64,000 nt of DNA from Altererythrobacter sp. BO-6 (GTDB taxonomy: Bacteria; Pseudomonadota; Alphaproteobacteria; Sphingomonadales; Sphingomonadaceae). The translations under genes were made by a program, and so were the position numbers. Location of the stretch: positions 2,108,001 to 2,172,000 of the forward strand of contig NZ_CP049259.1 of the NCBI RefSeq assembly GCF_011047315.1. Direction: 5' to 3'. Under the pieces are notes generated by a model, which saw only the letters and a program-made list of their open reading frames with translations, was not told where the DNA came from and ran no database searches. Below, in pieces: positions 10,116-18,377 of the stretch (position 1 is its first letter; the number at the start of each line of letters is the position of its first letter).

Positions 10116-10826
10116 TCACGCAACCAGCTCGACCTTTTCGCTCTTATCACAGAATCGCTTGATCGACGTCCTGACAGCTCCATCCAAATCCGGAGGAGCA
10201 ACCGTAACAAATAGAATGTTAGGCGCCACCCTTCCCCTAACAACCGGAAGAATAGCGCCAGTCCCACATACATCCAGAAGTCGATCTCGGACTTCATGGG
10301 CACGAGCAATGGGGTCACACTGCCTGGCAAATTGAATGCCCACTACCACTTTGCCCATGCGCACATAGTCTGCTGCTTCAGAATAAAGTGCATACTTTGG
10401 GGCGGTTCGGCTGGTCATAGACGGGACCTCGAACCCATTGTCAGGATCAAGAAACACCAGGCCGCAGTCTTTTAGTGCCTGTAGACCATTGGCATGCCAG
10501 ACCTGACGATCGCTCGAACAGATACTCTCTGAGTGATAGGCGGTTGATCTCGGAAGCAAGCCCCACTCAGCGATATGATCGATACGCCGCGCTGCTGGGT
10601 CCTCAAACTGAGAAATCAGGTCAAATAGATCAGGGTCCAATGTCCGCCAGACTCCCCCTTTGAGGTGATGGCGCTTCTCACCATCGTTGTTACCTGGCCG
10701 ATCGACATTCTCCGGTCTTGCCAAATACCAGTTCACTCCGAGACGAAGGCTGAGATCGTCATTCAGTTGCCTCAGCAAAGCGTATTTGATGAAATCATGT
10801 GAATCGCCAAGATAGCGCTCCTGCAT
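10116..10826 (-). CDS. Hypothetical protein with DPDNG motif
   Basis: I do not recognise this 236-residue protein. It starts at an ATG with a good GGAGG ribosome site 7 bases upstream. Visible features are an N-terminal YLGDSHDFIKYALLRQL helix, a central LVFLDPDNGFEV strand-turn, and a C-terminal region with hydrophobic strands (ILPVVRGRVAPNILFVTVAP). The DPDNG turn after a hydrophobic strand is reminiscent of methyltransferases that carry DPPY-like motifs, and the N-terminal GD-x-x-D-x-x-K pattern recalls RlmJ-type enzymes, but this is weak. It is divergent from a small PD-(D/E)XK-like gene, with about 100 bases between them. Confidence 0.6.
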   Translation of the reverse strand: MQERYLGDSHDFIKYALLRQLNDDLSLRLGVNWYLARPENVDRPGNNDGEKRHHLKGGVWRTLDPDLFDLISQFEDPAARRIDHIAEWGLLPRSTAYHSESICSSDRQVWHANGLQALKDCGLVFLDPDNGFEVPSMTSRTAPKYALYSEAADYVRMGKVVVGIQFARQCDPIARAHEVRDRLLDVCGTGAILPVVRGRVAPNILFVTVAPPDLDGAVRTSIKRFCDKSEKVELVA

Positions 10827-10924
10827 CGCAATCCTCCCAAAGGTCCTTGTTCTTTATCAAGACGAAGAGATGACCTACCTGCAATAGGGCTGAATCATTT
10901 TTGCCGCTTGGAGGAGATTTGGCA

Positions 10925-11437
10925 GTGGCAAACAAAGTCAGTGAAGCGCAACTCGACCAAGCATTCGCCGAGGCATTCGAAGACAGTTTCGCGTTTCGCG
11001 CTTGGGTTCTGCAAGGCGGCCGGTTTGCGCACCTTGCGAATGAATCTGCTCTTCTCATCAACGAGCAAGCGGCTGCTAGAAACAGTCGGGTGAACGCTTG
11101 GTGGCGATGGTGGTGGTGCCGTCTACCAGATGGCAGCGAAAGTGAGACCGACCTGTTCTTCGTGTTTCAATCGCAAGCATTTCGCTTCGCGCTACACATT
11201 GAGAACAAGCCTAGACACGGCAAGCTTACATTCGCGCAGGCAGCTGACTACCGGCGCCGGGCAGCCTTTATGTCAAATGACGACCGATGGTTGAATTACA
11301 GCGACTTCGAAACGATACTTCTCGCTCCACAGACGTTCATCGAAGAAAACGCGGCATCAGCGGGGCAATTCGATCGTGCCATCACTTATGAAGACGTAGC
11401 CGCTCATGCTCCTCTCTTTGAGAAGGCAATCGATTAG
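10925..11437 (+). CDS. Small PD-(D/E)XK-like hypothetical protein
   Basis: The GTG at 10925 is preceded by GAGGAG with 8 bases spacing, which decides the start over a TTG at 10901; the product is 170 residues. The core SETDLFFVFQSQAF and FALHIENKPRHGKLT provides D, then E-x-K, in the order and spacing of a PD-(D/E)XK nuclease. A helix with Gln (TFAQAADYRRRAAF) follows, as in many such folds. The N-terminal half is helical and ends in an unusual tryptophan cluster (WWRWWWCR). No DNA-binding domain is visible. Its location among restriction and reverse-transcriptase genes fits a defence-associated nuclease, which is inference. Confidence 0.65.
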   Translation: MANKVSEAQLDQAFAEAFEDSFAFRAWVLQGGRFAHLANESALLINEQAAARNSRVNAWWRWWWCRLPDGSESETDLFFVFQSQAFRFALHIENKPRHGKLTFAQAADYRRRAAFMSNDDRWLNYSDFETILLAPQTFIEENAASAGQFDRAITYEDVAAHAPLFEKAID

Positions 11438-11464
11438 GACGCACACACCTGCATCGTGAAATTC

Positions 11465-11514
11465 TGGTAGCGGAGGAGGGAGCCGAACCCTCAACACGCA
11501 CATTATGATCGCAA
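11465..11514 (-). pseudogene. 3' half of a tRNA-Met(CAU)-like gene (attachment-site scar)
   Basis: Read on the minus strand, this stretch gives the tRNA 3' half: an anticodon loop ATCATAA with CAT at positions 34-36, a 5-base variable loop, a perfect T arm (GAGGG, loop TTCGGCT, CCCTC), a 7-base acceptor strand CTCCGCT, discriminator A and encoded CCA. The anticodon stem is only partly paired, and no acceptor 5' strand or D arm lies upstream, so it cannot fold into a whole tRNA. A stranded tRNA 3' half is the usual scar left when an integrative element enters a tRNA gene. The sequence most resembles elongator tRNA-Met. Confidence 0.6.
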
Positions 11515-11569
11515 CTGGAAAGGCCGGTAGACGCGTCCACGTAGGCGCGGCATCAATGGGATTTGGGGA

Positions 11570-13189
11570 TTAGTCGTAGTTTTCCCAATCGCGGCCATCA
11601 GTCCATAGCAGTTCTTGAAGACCAGCGCGGTCCCAATCACGAACCTGAAAATCGTCATCAGTCAAGTTCCAACCATCGAAAGCGCTGACAGAGAAGTGCT
11701 GTATACCCGTTAGGTAAAACTCAACCCCCTCATTTCGCAGCAGTTCGTAGTGATTATCTTCGTCATCGACTGTGCCAATCTTTGTGAAGGCCGGCGATGT
11801 GTCCCAGCCATGCCGCTCGATTTCATAAAGTGGCAGCCACGCAGAAGTGTCGAGGCCAGACTGTTTGTAACGCGACCTCATAGCCGCAAGGGACACACTA
11901 AAAAGTCCCTCTGATCGACCGTGATAGAGGACAAGATCAACCAATTCGTTAGCTACACCTATGCACTGCGCGCACTGGGCCGCGCCCACCTTCGTTCGGA
12001 GAAAAATTGCAGAGTAGAGGAACCATAGAAGATTTCCGACATCGTTCCTACGCGAGCAAACATCGACACCCCATTTGATTAATCGATTGGTATCAGCCGA
12101 AACACCATCCCTCTTGTAAATACCAAGGAGGAGCGGCAGAATAAATCGAGCCTGGTGAGGCGCTGCATAAAGAAGGCGTTGGAGATATTCCTGCACTGTT
12201 TCCTGTTGTGAGTGGGAAGATAGCACTCTTGCAAATTTCTTCAGTGCGTAACCGATAACATTTGAATTCTGATGCTTTTTGGCAAGATGATAGAGGACTT
12301 CGAAGAACTGCTCGACGAAGTGTTCATGGCGCCCATCAAGGCTGTCAAAGCTCCGCTGAAAATTTGACGGAGCAAAGTCCAAGCCATGTTGAACGGAGGT
12401 CTTGAAGTCGTTGAGGCGGAGACCATAGCGGCCAATTACACGAACGAACTGGCTTTCCGCGCCTTCGGCTTCGTAAGTTGATAAGACGCCAAACTGGTAA
12501 TCGTCGATTGCATGAAAAATTTGCGTCGAGGCCAGACCGGAACCTGGTGCTGTAAGCTCAGCATCAATTCGAGAGAGAATGATTTCAGAGACAATTCTCG
12601 ACGTGTCTGGACCAATCGCTATGCCGATTGTTTGTGCCTGATTACAACCCCGCACGAGCACATCTAGCGTGTTGCTCCAATCGCCGCGAAGCGTGCGTGC
12701 TCGATATAGCGCCTTTGCCTTCTCCTTCCCCAACACGGCCCACGGGATAGAGTGAGTGTAGATTGAGCCGTAAAACCTGTTCAGGTCGAGGCTCAGGATA
12801 ACCGGGTAAACGCTAGCAAGATGCTGTTGTCGCTTCCGCTTGGCTGCAAGCGTTGCCGTTCCAATAGCTCTCCCGGGAGCGGCGAGAGCAGGGAAAGCCG
12901 GTCGAACGCCCGAACAAGAACTTAAATTATACGCTTTCGTTATATTGGACCAATTCTCGGCTATGAAACTGCTAAGAAGATAATAACTTACAGGATTAAT
13001 CACTCCAAAAGTCCTAAGTGGGCCGCGGAACGTCGCACCATCGAACGAAATTGTGCTCCCCACGTAATTGTTACCCGCGGTGACCTTTCCGATCGCTCTA
13101 GAAAAGTTTCTCGTGGCAAAATTTGGAGGGAGCTCGGTGGGATAGAATCCCCGGTCAAGCAATCGAGTCAATCTAATGCGTTTCGACAT
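11570..13189 (-). CDS. Reverse transcriptase, Abi/defence-associated type
   Basis: The 539-residue protein starts at the ATG complementary to 13187-13189, giving the N-terminus LTRLLDRGFYPTELPP that is characteristic of this RT group. Palm motifs are visible: ILSLDLNRFYGSIYTHSIPW with the first catalytic Asp at 135, GIAIGPDTSRIVSEIILS at 189-206, and HAIDDYQFG with the catalytic pair at 229-230 (IDD rather than the usual Y-x-DD). No retron-type or group II intron maturase domain is seen; the C-terminal 250 residues are helical and may correspond to the alpha-helical repeat region of Abi-like RTs. Such RTs act in phage defence, in some cases with an adjacent noncoding RNA. It lies between two tRNA 3'-end remnants. 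Confidence 0.8.
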   Translation of the reverse strand: MSKRIRLTRLLDRGFYPTELPPNFATRNFSRAIGKVTAGNNYVGSTISFDGATFRGPLRTFGVINPVSYYLLSSFIAENWSNITKAYNLSSCSGVRPAFPALAAPGRAIGTATLAAKRKRQQHLASVYPVILSLDLNRFYGSIYTHSIPWAVLGKEKAKALYRARTLRGDWSNTLDVLVRGCNQAQTIGIAIGPDTSRIVSEIILSRIDAELTAPGSGLASTQIFHAIDDYQFGVLSTYEAEGAESQFVRVIGRYGLRLNDFKTSVQHGLDFAPSNFQRSFDSLDGRHEHFVEQFFEVLYHLAKKHQNSNVIGYALKKFARVLSSHSQQETVQEYLQRLLYAAPHQARFILPLLLGIYKRDGVSADTNRLIKWGVDVCSRRNDVGNLLWFLYSAIFLRTKVGAAQCAQCIGVANELVDLVLYHGRSEGLFSVSLAAMRSRYKQSGLDTSAWLPLYEIERHGWDTSPAFTKIGTVDDEDNHYELLRNEGVEFYLTGIQHFSVSAFDGWNLTDDDFQVRDWDRAGLQELLWTDGRDWENYD

Positions 13190-13330
13190 TCCTTGTCTTA
13201 ACGCACTAAATCGATTTGGAAATAGTGCAAGAACCGGTCTCCGCAATCAAGTGTGGCATACTATGCTGCCAGCGGACCCCCCTCCATCTCACCAATGAAA
13301 TCCCCGTCCTTCTCTCGATCATGGTGAGGT

Positions 13331-13363
13331 GATCGAAGACATCGTAATTGATGTTGTTCGATC
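13331..13363. repeat. Imperfect inverted repeat upstream of reverse transcriptase
   Basis: GATCGAA at the left pairs with TTCGATC at the right, continued by ACATC with GATGT after a one- or two-base asymmetry, around an AT-rich loop (GTAATT). It lies about 145 bases upstream of the reverse-transcriptase start. It could be a transcript hairpin or an operator; nothing decides between them. Confidence 0.4.
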
Positions 13364-13395
13364 TTTACGAAGCAGTTGCGCGAGGTTTCACTATA

Positions 13396-13416
13396 TGGGG
13401 GTCATTGTGGGGGTCA
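13396..13416 (+). repeat. Two TGGGGGTCA direct repeats, possible integrase arm sites
   Basis: Two exact 9-base copies begin at 13396 and 13408, twelve bases apart. They sit 58 bases from the tRNA 3'-end-like sequence at 13474. Closely spaced direct repeats beside an attachment core are typical of arm-type binding sites of tyrosine recombinases. No integrase gene is seen in the window, so the assignment is inference. Confidence 0.45.
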
Positions 13417-13473
13417 AACTCGAATTTTCAATTTGGAAATTTATAAATTTCAGCTAGTTGCAAGAAGAGAGAG

Positions 13474-13491
13474 ATCCCTCTTCTGGCACCA
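13474..13491 (+). other. Putative attachment core, tRNA 3' end with CCA
   Basis: The 18 bases ATCCCTC-TTCTGGC-A-CCA match tRNA positions 59 to 76: the end of the T loop, T-stem 3' strand, acceptor 3' strand, discriminator and CCA. The flanking upstream bases do not complete the T stem, so only the distal tRNA portion is present. For a tRNA read on the + strand this is what remains at the far (right) end of an element inserted at a tRNA gene to the left, outside the window. Chromosome-like genes begin immediately to the right. Confidence 0.5.
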
Positions 13492-13561
13492 CTTTTTCCG
13501 CAAGCGCAAGCAGGATCAGTCTTTAACTGTGGGCGGGGGAGTGCCGACCCTGTGTCCCGGC

Positions 13562-15280
13562 TTAGGCTGCTTGAGCGCCGCGTACCAGCTTGCCCGGCAA
13601 CACCCCGGTTGGTGCGTCGTTTCTCCGAATGATCTTGCCGGAGACAATCGTGGCGTCATAGCCCGATGCACGCTGAGTCAGGCGACGCCCGCCCGCTGGC
13701 AGGTCGCGGACGATCTCAGGCAAGTGCAGCCGCAAACGATCCATATCGATGACATTGATATCGGCCTTGGCGCCTACGGCCAGCACTCCGCGGTCATTGA
13801 GGCCCACGGCCCGGGCTGCCTTGGCGGACAGCATGTTGACGGCTGCAGCAAGGTCGAAACTCAACCCCTCCCGGTTTCTGCCGCCGACAAACTCCGACAA
13901 TAAATATGTCGAGTAGCTGGCATCACAGATCGCTCCATAATGTGCTCCGCCATCGCCCAGAGCGGGAATGCAGTGGTCATGGCTGAGCATGGTATGTGCG
14001 CTTTCAAGGCTCGCGTTCTCGTAATTGCCCAGTGCTGCCAGGAAAAACCCTCGCCCGTTCGTTTCAAGCAAGCGATCATAGGCGACTTCCTGCGGCGTGC
14101 AGCCCCTGGCACGTGCATGGTCGGCCATGCTCAGCGACTTGGGCGGGGCGTAGTCAGGCGGATCGTCGAGCGGGAAGAGCCATTCCCAATTGCGCGCCAA
14201 TTCATTGAAGGGATGGCCGGCGCCAAATTCTTCAGACAGAAGCGCTGCGCGCATGTCCGGCTCGCGCATTGCTGCGACTTGTTCTTCAACCGGCAGGTCT
14301 GCGATTTTCGCCCAGCTTGGACACAGTACGAAGGGGTGCACGGTCAACTTAAGGCCCGCAATCAAGCCAATCGGTCGCGGCATCACTTGCGCCGTGACTT
14401 GGCCGCCATTGCGAGTTGTTTCCTCGATCATGCCGAGAACTTTACGCCAGCGAGGCGGGGCATCATTGCCTGAGGCAAGCGTGAAAGTCGCCGGTCTCCC
14501 GCTGGCTGCAACGACCTCTTCGATCACGCGATATTCCTTGTCCCACCCTTTAAATGCATCGAGCACAATCTGGAACGTGCCGCCGCCTGCATCTGTCATG
14601 CCACGGCAAATCTCGGACAGTTCCCTGATGTCAGTTTCGAAGCTCGGGATGCTCCCGCCATCCGCGGTCTTGTGGATGGAAAGGCGAGACGTGGCAAAGC
14701 CCAATGCGCCTGCCTTGACCGCTTCGGCTGCGAGCATCCGCATCTTGGCCAGATCTTCGTCTGTGGCCGCCTCTCTGTTCGCTCCTCGCTCTCCCATTAC
14801 GTAGACTCGCAGGGGGCTGTGGGGAAGATAAGCCGCGACATCGATATCGCGCCGACCGGCATCAAGCCTGTCGAGATATTCTGGGAAGGTTTCCCAATCC
14901 CATGGCAGCCCCTCGGACATGACGACGCCAGGGATGTCCTCCACCCCTTCCATCACATTTATGAGCAGATCCTGGTCTTCGCGGCGGCAAGGGGCGAAGC
15001 CGACCCCGCAATTGCCCATGACGACCGTCGTTACCCCATGCGAAGATGACGGGCTTAGTTCCTGCCCCCAAATCGCCTGGCCATCATAATGGGTGTGCAC
15101 ATCGACGAAGCCGGGCGTGACGATCCGGCCCGTGGCATCAATTTCTTCAGCACCCTCACTCGCAAAGTCGCTGATCGCGGCAATCCTGCCGCCCGATACA
15201 GCAATGTCGCCGGAGAAAGGCGCAGCGCCGGTTCCATCAACGATGGTTCCACCGCGAATGACGAGATCGTATTGAGCCAT
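13562..15280 (-). CDS. N-acyl-D-amino-acid deacylase / D-aminoacylase family amidohydrolase
   Basis: The 572-residue protein belongs to the metal-dependent amidohydrolase superfamily. The N-terminal strand set (DLVIRGGTIVDGTGAAPF) leads into TPGFVDVHTHYDGQ near residue 60, the first metal-binding His-x-His. Later features are NCGVGFAPCR, a central TIM-barrel region, an AHTMLSHDHCIPALGDGGAH segment in place of the usual His/Asp ligands, and a C-terminal VGAKADINVIDMDRLRL strand. These fit D-aminoacylases, which release D-amino acids from N-acyl forms, but many family members have other substrates such as cyclic imides. The ATG has AAGG 7 bases upstream. It precedes the oxygenase gene region on the same strand, separated by 76 bases. 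Confidence 0.82.
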   Translation of the reverse strand: MAQYDLVIRGGTIVDGTGAAPFSGDIAVSGGRIAAISDFASEGAEEIDATGRIVTPGFVDVHTHYDGQAIWGQELSPSSSHGVTTVVMGNCGVGFAPCRREDQDLLINVMEGVEDIPGVVMSEGLPWDWETFPEYLDRLDAGRRDIDVAAYLPHSPLRVYVMGERGANREAATDEDLAKMRMLAAEAVKAGALGFATSRLSIHKTADGGSIPSFETDIRELSEICRGMTDAGGGTFQIVLDAFKGWDKEYRVIEEVVAASGRPATFTLASGNDAPPRWRKVLGMIEETTRNGGQVTAQVMPRPIGLIAGLKLTVHPFVLCPSWAKIADLPVEEQVAAMREPDMRAALLSEEFGAGHPFNELARNWEWLFPLDDPPDYAPPKSLSMADHARARGCTPQEVAYDRLLETNGRGFFLAALGNYENASLESAHTMLSHDHCIPALGDGGAHYGAICDASYSTYLLSEFVGGRNREGLSFDLAAAVNMLSAKAARAVGLNDRGVLAVGAKADINVIDMDRLRLHLPEIVRDLPAGGRRLTQRASGYDATIVSGKIIRRNDAPTGVLPGKLVRGAQAA

Positions 15281-15356
15281 GCCCGACCTTCTTGCTGCCG
15301 ATGTGCCAAACGCAACCTACAAAGCGCGCAAGGCCTGATCACCTCATACTTGTGTG

Positions 15357-16808
15357 CTAGGCAGCTTGTTCGAACACCGGCGCGCCGAGCGGACCATCGG
15401 CCGTGTAATAGTTGCAGTGGAAGCCGCTGGGGATGCGATAGGGGATGAAGACCCGCGCGATCGGCCCGGCGGCAATGTCCCGCGCCTGGAAAATCGCCAA
15501 TTCGGTGTGATGCGAATTGGCCGGGTGGACCAGCGTCAGCGCATAGCCGTCCGCTTCGTCAGTGGCACCCACCCGCGGGGCGAAGATCAGTTCGCCGCAG
15601 GCCGCCCCGTCTCCGAAGTGATAAAGGTCTTCCTTGCCGGTCGTGGTATCGAAATGGATCGCCGCATCCATGCCGTCGACCCGTCCGTCGGTGGAATGGA
15701 GGTTGCAATTGGCATAGCCGTGGCGCGTCTTGCGGGTCATGAACCGGTCATCGGGGCGCGGGAACTGGATATCGCGATCGTTCAGCGTTTCCTCTTTTAC
15801 CTCGTCGGTGGCGCCGGTCAGGTCGATCGTCCAGCGCCGCAGCTCCAGCGCGGTATCCTTGTGCGTGTTCATCGACCCATCTTCGTTGGGGAACAGCGCA
15901 GTGCCGTTGGCCGCGGCGACATCGGCGATCAGCTTGCCGTCTTCCTCCCATGCGTTGAGTTCGTGGAACATGTGCCGCCCCGGCATTTCCAGCCAGCGGA
16001 TCTTGTCGGTATCGCCATTGCGCGGGAGCATCGCCAGCTTTGACGAGCGACCGCGCACCCAGGCGTTCATCGGCCCGCCCTGCATGAACCGCTGGATGTT
16101 GGTTTCAAGCGGATTGAACGGGAAGATCACCCAGTTTTCCGTAACCATGAAGGTGTGGACCATGCTCATGTAAGGCGCATCGAACTGCACATTCCTTACG
16201 ATCTGTCCGTGCTTGTCGATGATGTCATAACGGATTTCGGGCTTGCCCATCGGGCCGTTGATCATCCAGCCGAAGCTCAGCATTTCACCATTGAACTGAT
16301 CGACCTTTGGGTGGGCGGAGAACGGTCCGGTGACCGTGCCGCCATAGTCGAGATATTCGCGGGTGCTAAGGCTGCGGGGATCCATTTCGATCGGCGGGGC
16401 GCCTTCCATCAGCGCCAGCAGCTTGCCGCCGTGCAGCACGATATTGGTGTTGCCGGTGTTGTAGCGCATGCCCTGTACGCTAGGGTCGCTCTCCATCGGG
16501 TTGCCGAACACGCCGAACAGGCGCCGGCCGGCCTTCAATTCCGCTTCGAACTTTTCCGTGCGCACCCATTTGTTGCGCATCGAAACCCGGCCGTCCTCGA
16601 AGAAGAAGCCATAGACCATCCCGTCGCCATCGAACCAGTGATAGCCTTCGGGCGGATCATAGAGCGGTTCGCCGCCGACGCGGTAGAACACCCCGTGCAG
16701 GTCATCGGGCAGCTCGCCATGCACGATCAGGTCAGGTGCATCGGCCTCGAACCGCATCGGTTGGTGGTGGCCGGTGAGATAGGGGTGATCCTTGAACGGT
16801 TGCGCCAT
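15357..16808 (-). CDS. Carotenoid oxygenase family protein (lignostilbene dioxygenase-like)
   Basis: The 483-residue protein matches the RPE65/carotenoid cleavage oxygenase family, non-haem Fe(II) enzymes that split alkene double bonds of carotenoids, retinoids or stilbenes. The four iron-binding histidines can be placed in FSAHPKVDQ, SMVHTFMVTENW, MFHELNAWEEDG and, near the C-terminus, SGFHCNYYTADG. The N-terminal HHQPMRFEADAPDLIVHGEL and DGDGMVYGFFFEDG are family hallmarks. Length is usual for bacterial members. In sphingomonads many such enzymes act on lignin-derived stilbenes, and the neighbouring aldehyde dehydrogenase (44 bases upstream, same strand) could oxidise an aldehyde product. 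The substrate cannot be settled from sequence. Confidence 0.85.
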   Translation of the reverse strand: MAQPFKDHPYLTGHHQPMRFEADAPDLIVHGELPDDLHGVFYRVGGEPLYDPPEGYHWFDGDGMVYGFFFEDGRVSMRNKWVRTEKFEAELKAGRRLFGVFGNPMESDPSVQGMRYNTGNTNIVLHGGKLLALMEGAPPIEMDPRSLSTREYLDYGGTVTGPFSAHPKVDQFNGEMLSFGWMINGPMGKPEIRYDIIDKHGQIVRNVQFDAPYMSMVHTFMVTENWVIFPFNPLETNIQRFMQGGPMNAWVRGRSSKLAMLPRNGDTDKIRWLEMPGRHMFHELNAWEEDGKLIADVAAANGTALFPNEDGSMNTHKDTALELRRWTIDLTGATDEVKEETLNDRDIQFPRPDDRFMTRKTRHGYANCNLHSTDGRVDGMDAAIHFDTTTGKEDLYHFGDGAACGELIFAPRVGATDEADGYALTLVHPANSHHTELAIFQARDIAAGPIARVFIPYRIPSGFHCNYYTADGPLGAPVFEQAA

Positions 16809-16851
16809 CGTCAGCGTTCCTTCCTCGGTTGTGGGGTGATGCAGGCCGCAA

Positions 16852-18282
16852 TCATGCCAGGCCGCTCATCAGGCAGTATTTCAGCTCGAGATATTCATCG
16901 ATACCGTGCTTCGATCCTTCGCGGCCCAGGCCGGACTGCTTGATCCCGCCAAAGGGCGCGACCTCGCTCGACAATATTCCGTCATTGACTGCGACCATGC
17001 CGTATTCGAGCGCTTCCATAACGCGCCAGGCGCGCCCGATGTCGCGCGTGTAGAAATAGGCTGCGAGTCCATATGGCGTGTCGTTGGCCAACGCGATCGC
17101 TTCGCTTTCATCGGCGAAGGTCATGATCGGCGCGACAGGGCCGAACACCTCGGTCGAGACGATCTCCATGTCCGATTGCACGCCGGTCAATACGGTTGGC
17201 TGGTAGAACAGCGTGCCCTTGTCAGACGCGGCGCCGCCGACCGCGGCCTTCGCCCCCCGTTCCAATGCATCGCTCACGAGGCGGGCAACCTTGTCATGCC
17301 CGGGCCGGTTGATCAGCGGGCCGATCTGCGATCCCGCTTCGGTTCCTGCGGCGACCTTGAGCGCGCCGACCCGGTCAGCCAGCTTGGCAGTGAATTCGGC
17401 TGCCACGCCTTGCTGGACCAGGAAGCGGTTGGCGCAAACGCAGGTCTGGCCGGCATTGCGGAACTTCGATGCGATCGCGCCTTCGATCGCGCTGTCGATA
17501 TCGGCATCGTCAAACACGATGAAAGGTGCGTTCCCGCCCAGTTCAAGGCTCAACTTGGTGACGTTCTGGGCCGACTGCCGCATCAGGATCTTGCCGACTG
17601 CGGTCGATCCGGTGAAGCTGAGCTTGCGGATCAGGGGGTCGCTGCAGAACAATTCGCCAACCGGCTTCGGATCGGTGACCGGCACGACCTTGAAGATCTC
17701 GGGCGGCACCCCCGCCTCGAGCGCCAGCTGCTCCAGCGCCAGCGCCGACAGCGGCGTCAGTTCGGCGGGCTTGAGGATGATCGAACAGCCCGCCGCCAAG
17801 GCCGGCGCGACCTTGCGGGTCACCATTGCGATCGGGAAATTCCACGGCGTGATCGCCGCACAGGTGCCCACCGGTTGCTTGATCGTCAGGATGCGCTTGT
17901 CCGGCGCGAACGAGGGAACGGTCTCGCCATAGGTCCGCTTGGCCTCTTCCGCGAACCATTCGATGAAGGCCGCGCCATAGGCAACCTCGCCCATCGATTC
18001 AGCGAGCGGCTTGCCGCATTCCGCAGTGACCAGTTCAGCCAGCGCGGACTGGTTCTGCATCACCAGGTTGAACCATCCCCGCAGGATATTGGCGCGGTCC
18101 TTGGCAGTGCGCGCGGCCCAGGCGTGGCGGGCGCGATCCGCAGTCTCGATCAATGCGCGGATTTCGTCGAGATCATAGCTCTTGATCCGCGCGATGACTT
18201 CGCCGGTAGCGGGATTTTCGACCGCCAGCTGACCGTTGCCTTGGCTGAATTCTCCCAGAAATGAGGGTTCTGTCACATGCAT
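16852..18282 (-). CDS. NAD(P)-dependent succinate-semialdehyde dehydrogenase-like aldehyde dehydrogenase
   Basis: This 476-residue aldehyde dehydrogenase has the family landmarks: ITPWNFPIAMVTRKVAPALA, FTGSTAVGKILM, the general base in LSLELGGNAPFIVFDDAD and the nucleophile in GQTCVCANRFLVQ. The C-terminal APFGGIKQSGLGREGSKHGI followed by DEYLELKYCLM is close to GabD-type succinate-semialdehyde dehydrogenases, which complete GABA catabolism by making succinate. GABA aminotransferase is not nearby. Given the oxygenase gene next to it, oxidation of another aldehyde is possible. It is cytoplasmic. Confidence 0.82.
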   Translation of the reverse strand: MHVTEPSFLGEFSQGNGQLAVENPATGEVIARIKSYDLDEIRALIETADRARHAWAARTAKDRANILRGWFNLVMQNQSALAELVTAECGKPLAESMGEVAYGAAFIEWFAEEAKRTYGETVPSFAPDKRILTIKQPVGTCAAITPWNFPIAMVTRKVAPALAAGCSIILKPAELTPLSALALEQLALEAGVPPEIFKVVPVTDPKPVGELFCSDPLIRKLSFTGSTAVGKILMRQSAQNVTKLSLELGGNAPFIVFDDADIDSAIEGAIASKFRNAGQTCVCANRFLVQQGVAAEFTAKLADRVGALKVAAGTEAGSQIGPLINRPGHDKVARLVSDALERGAKAAVGGAASDKGTLFYQPTVLTGVQSDMEIVSTEVFGPVAPIMTFADESEAIALANDTPYGLAAYFYTRDIGRAWRVMEALEYGMVAVNDGILSSEVAPFGGIKQSGLGREGSKHGIDEYLELKYCLMSGLA

Positions 18283-18377
18283 CCCTTGCTTTGCCGCCCG
18301 AATAATCGGCGAGATCGGGTGCCGACGCGCCTCTCATTGTTGCCAGTGCTTGCAAGGGGTGCGCGGGCCTGTGAAGA

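Larger units (their letters stand above)
13190..13561. other. Intergenic region upstream of the reverse transcriptase, right end of accessory DNA
   Basis: About 370 bases without a credible gene. It contains an imperfect inverted repeat (13331-13363), two TGGGGGTCA direct repeats (13396-13416) and a tRNA 3'-end-like sequence (13474-13491). A short frame MGVIVGVKLEFSIW starting at 13395 stops after 20 codons and is not called. From about 13500 the sequence leads into the end of the deacylase gene. Confidence 0.5.

Noticed and set aside
13376..13903. 175-codon + strand frame starting near the direct repeats
   Set aside because: Most of it is antisense to the deacylase gene; the front part has no protein similarity.
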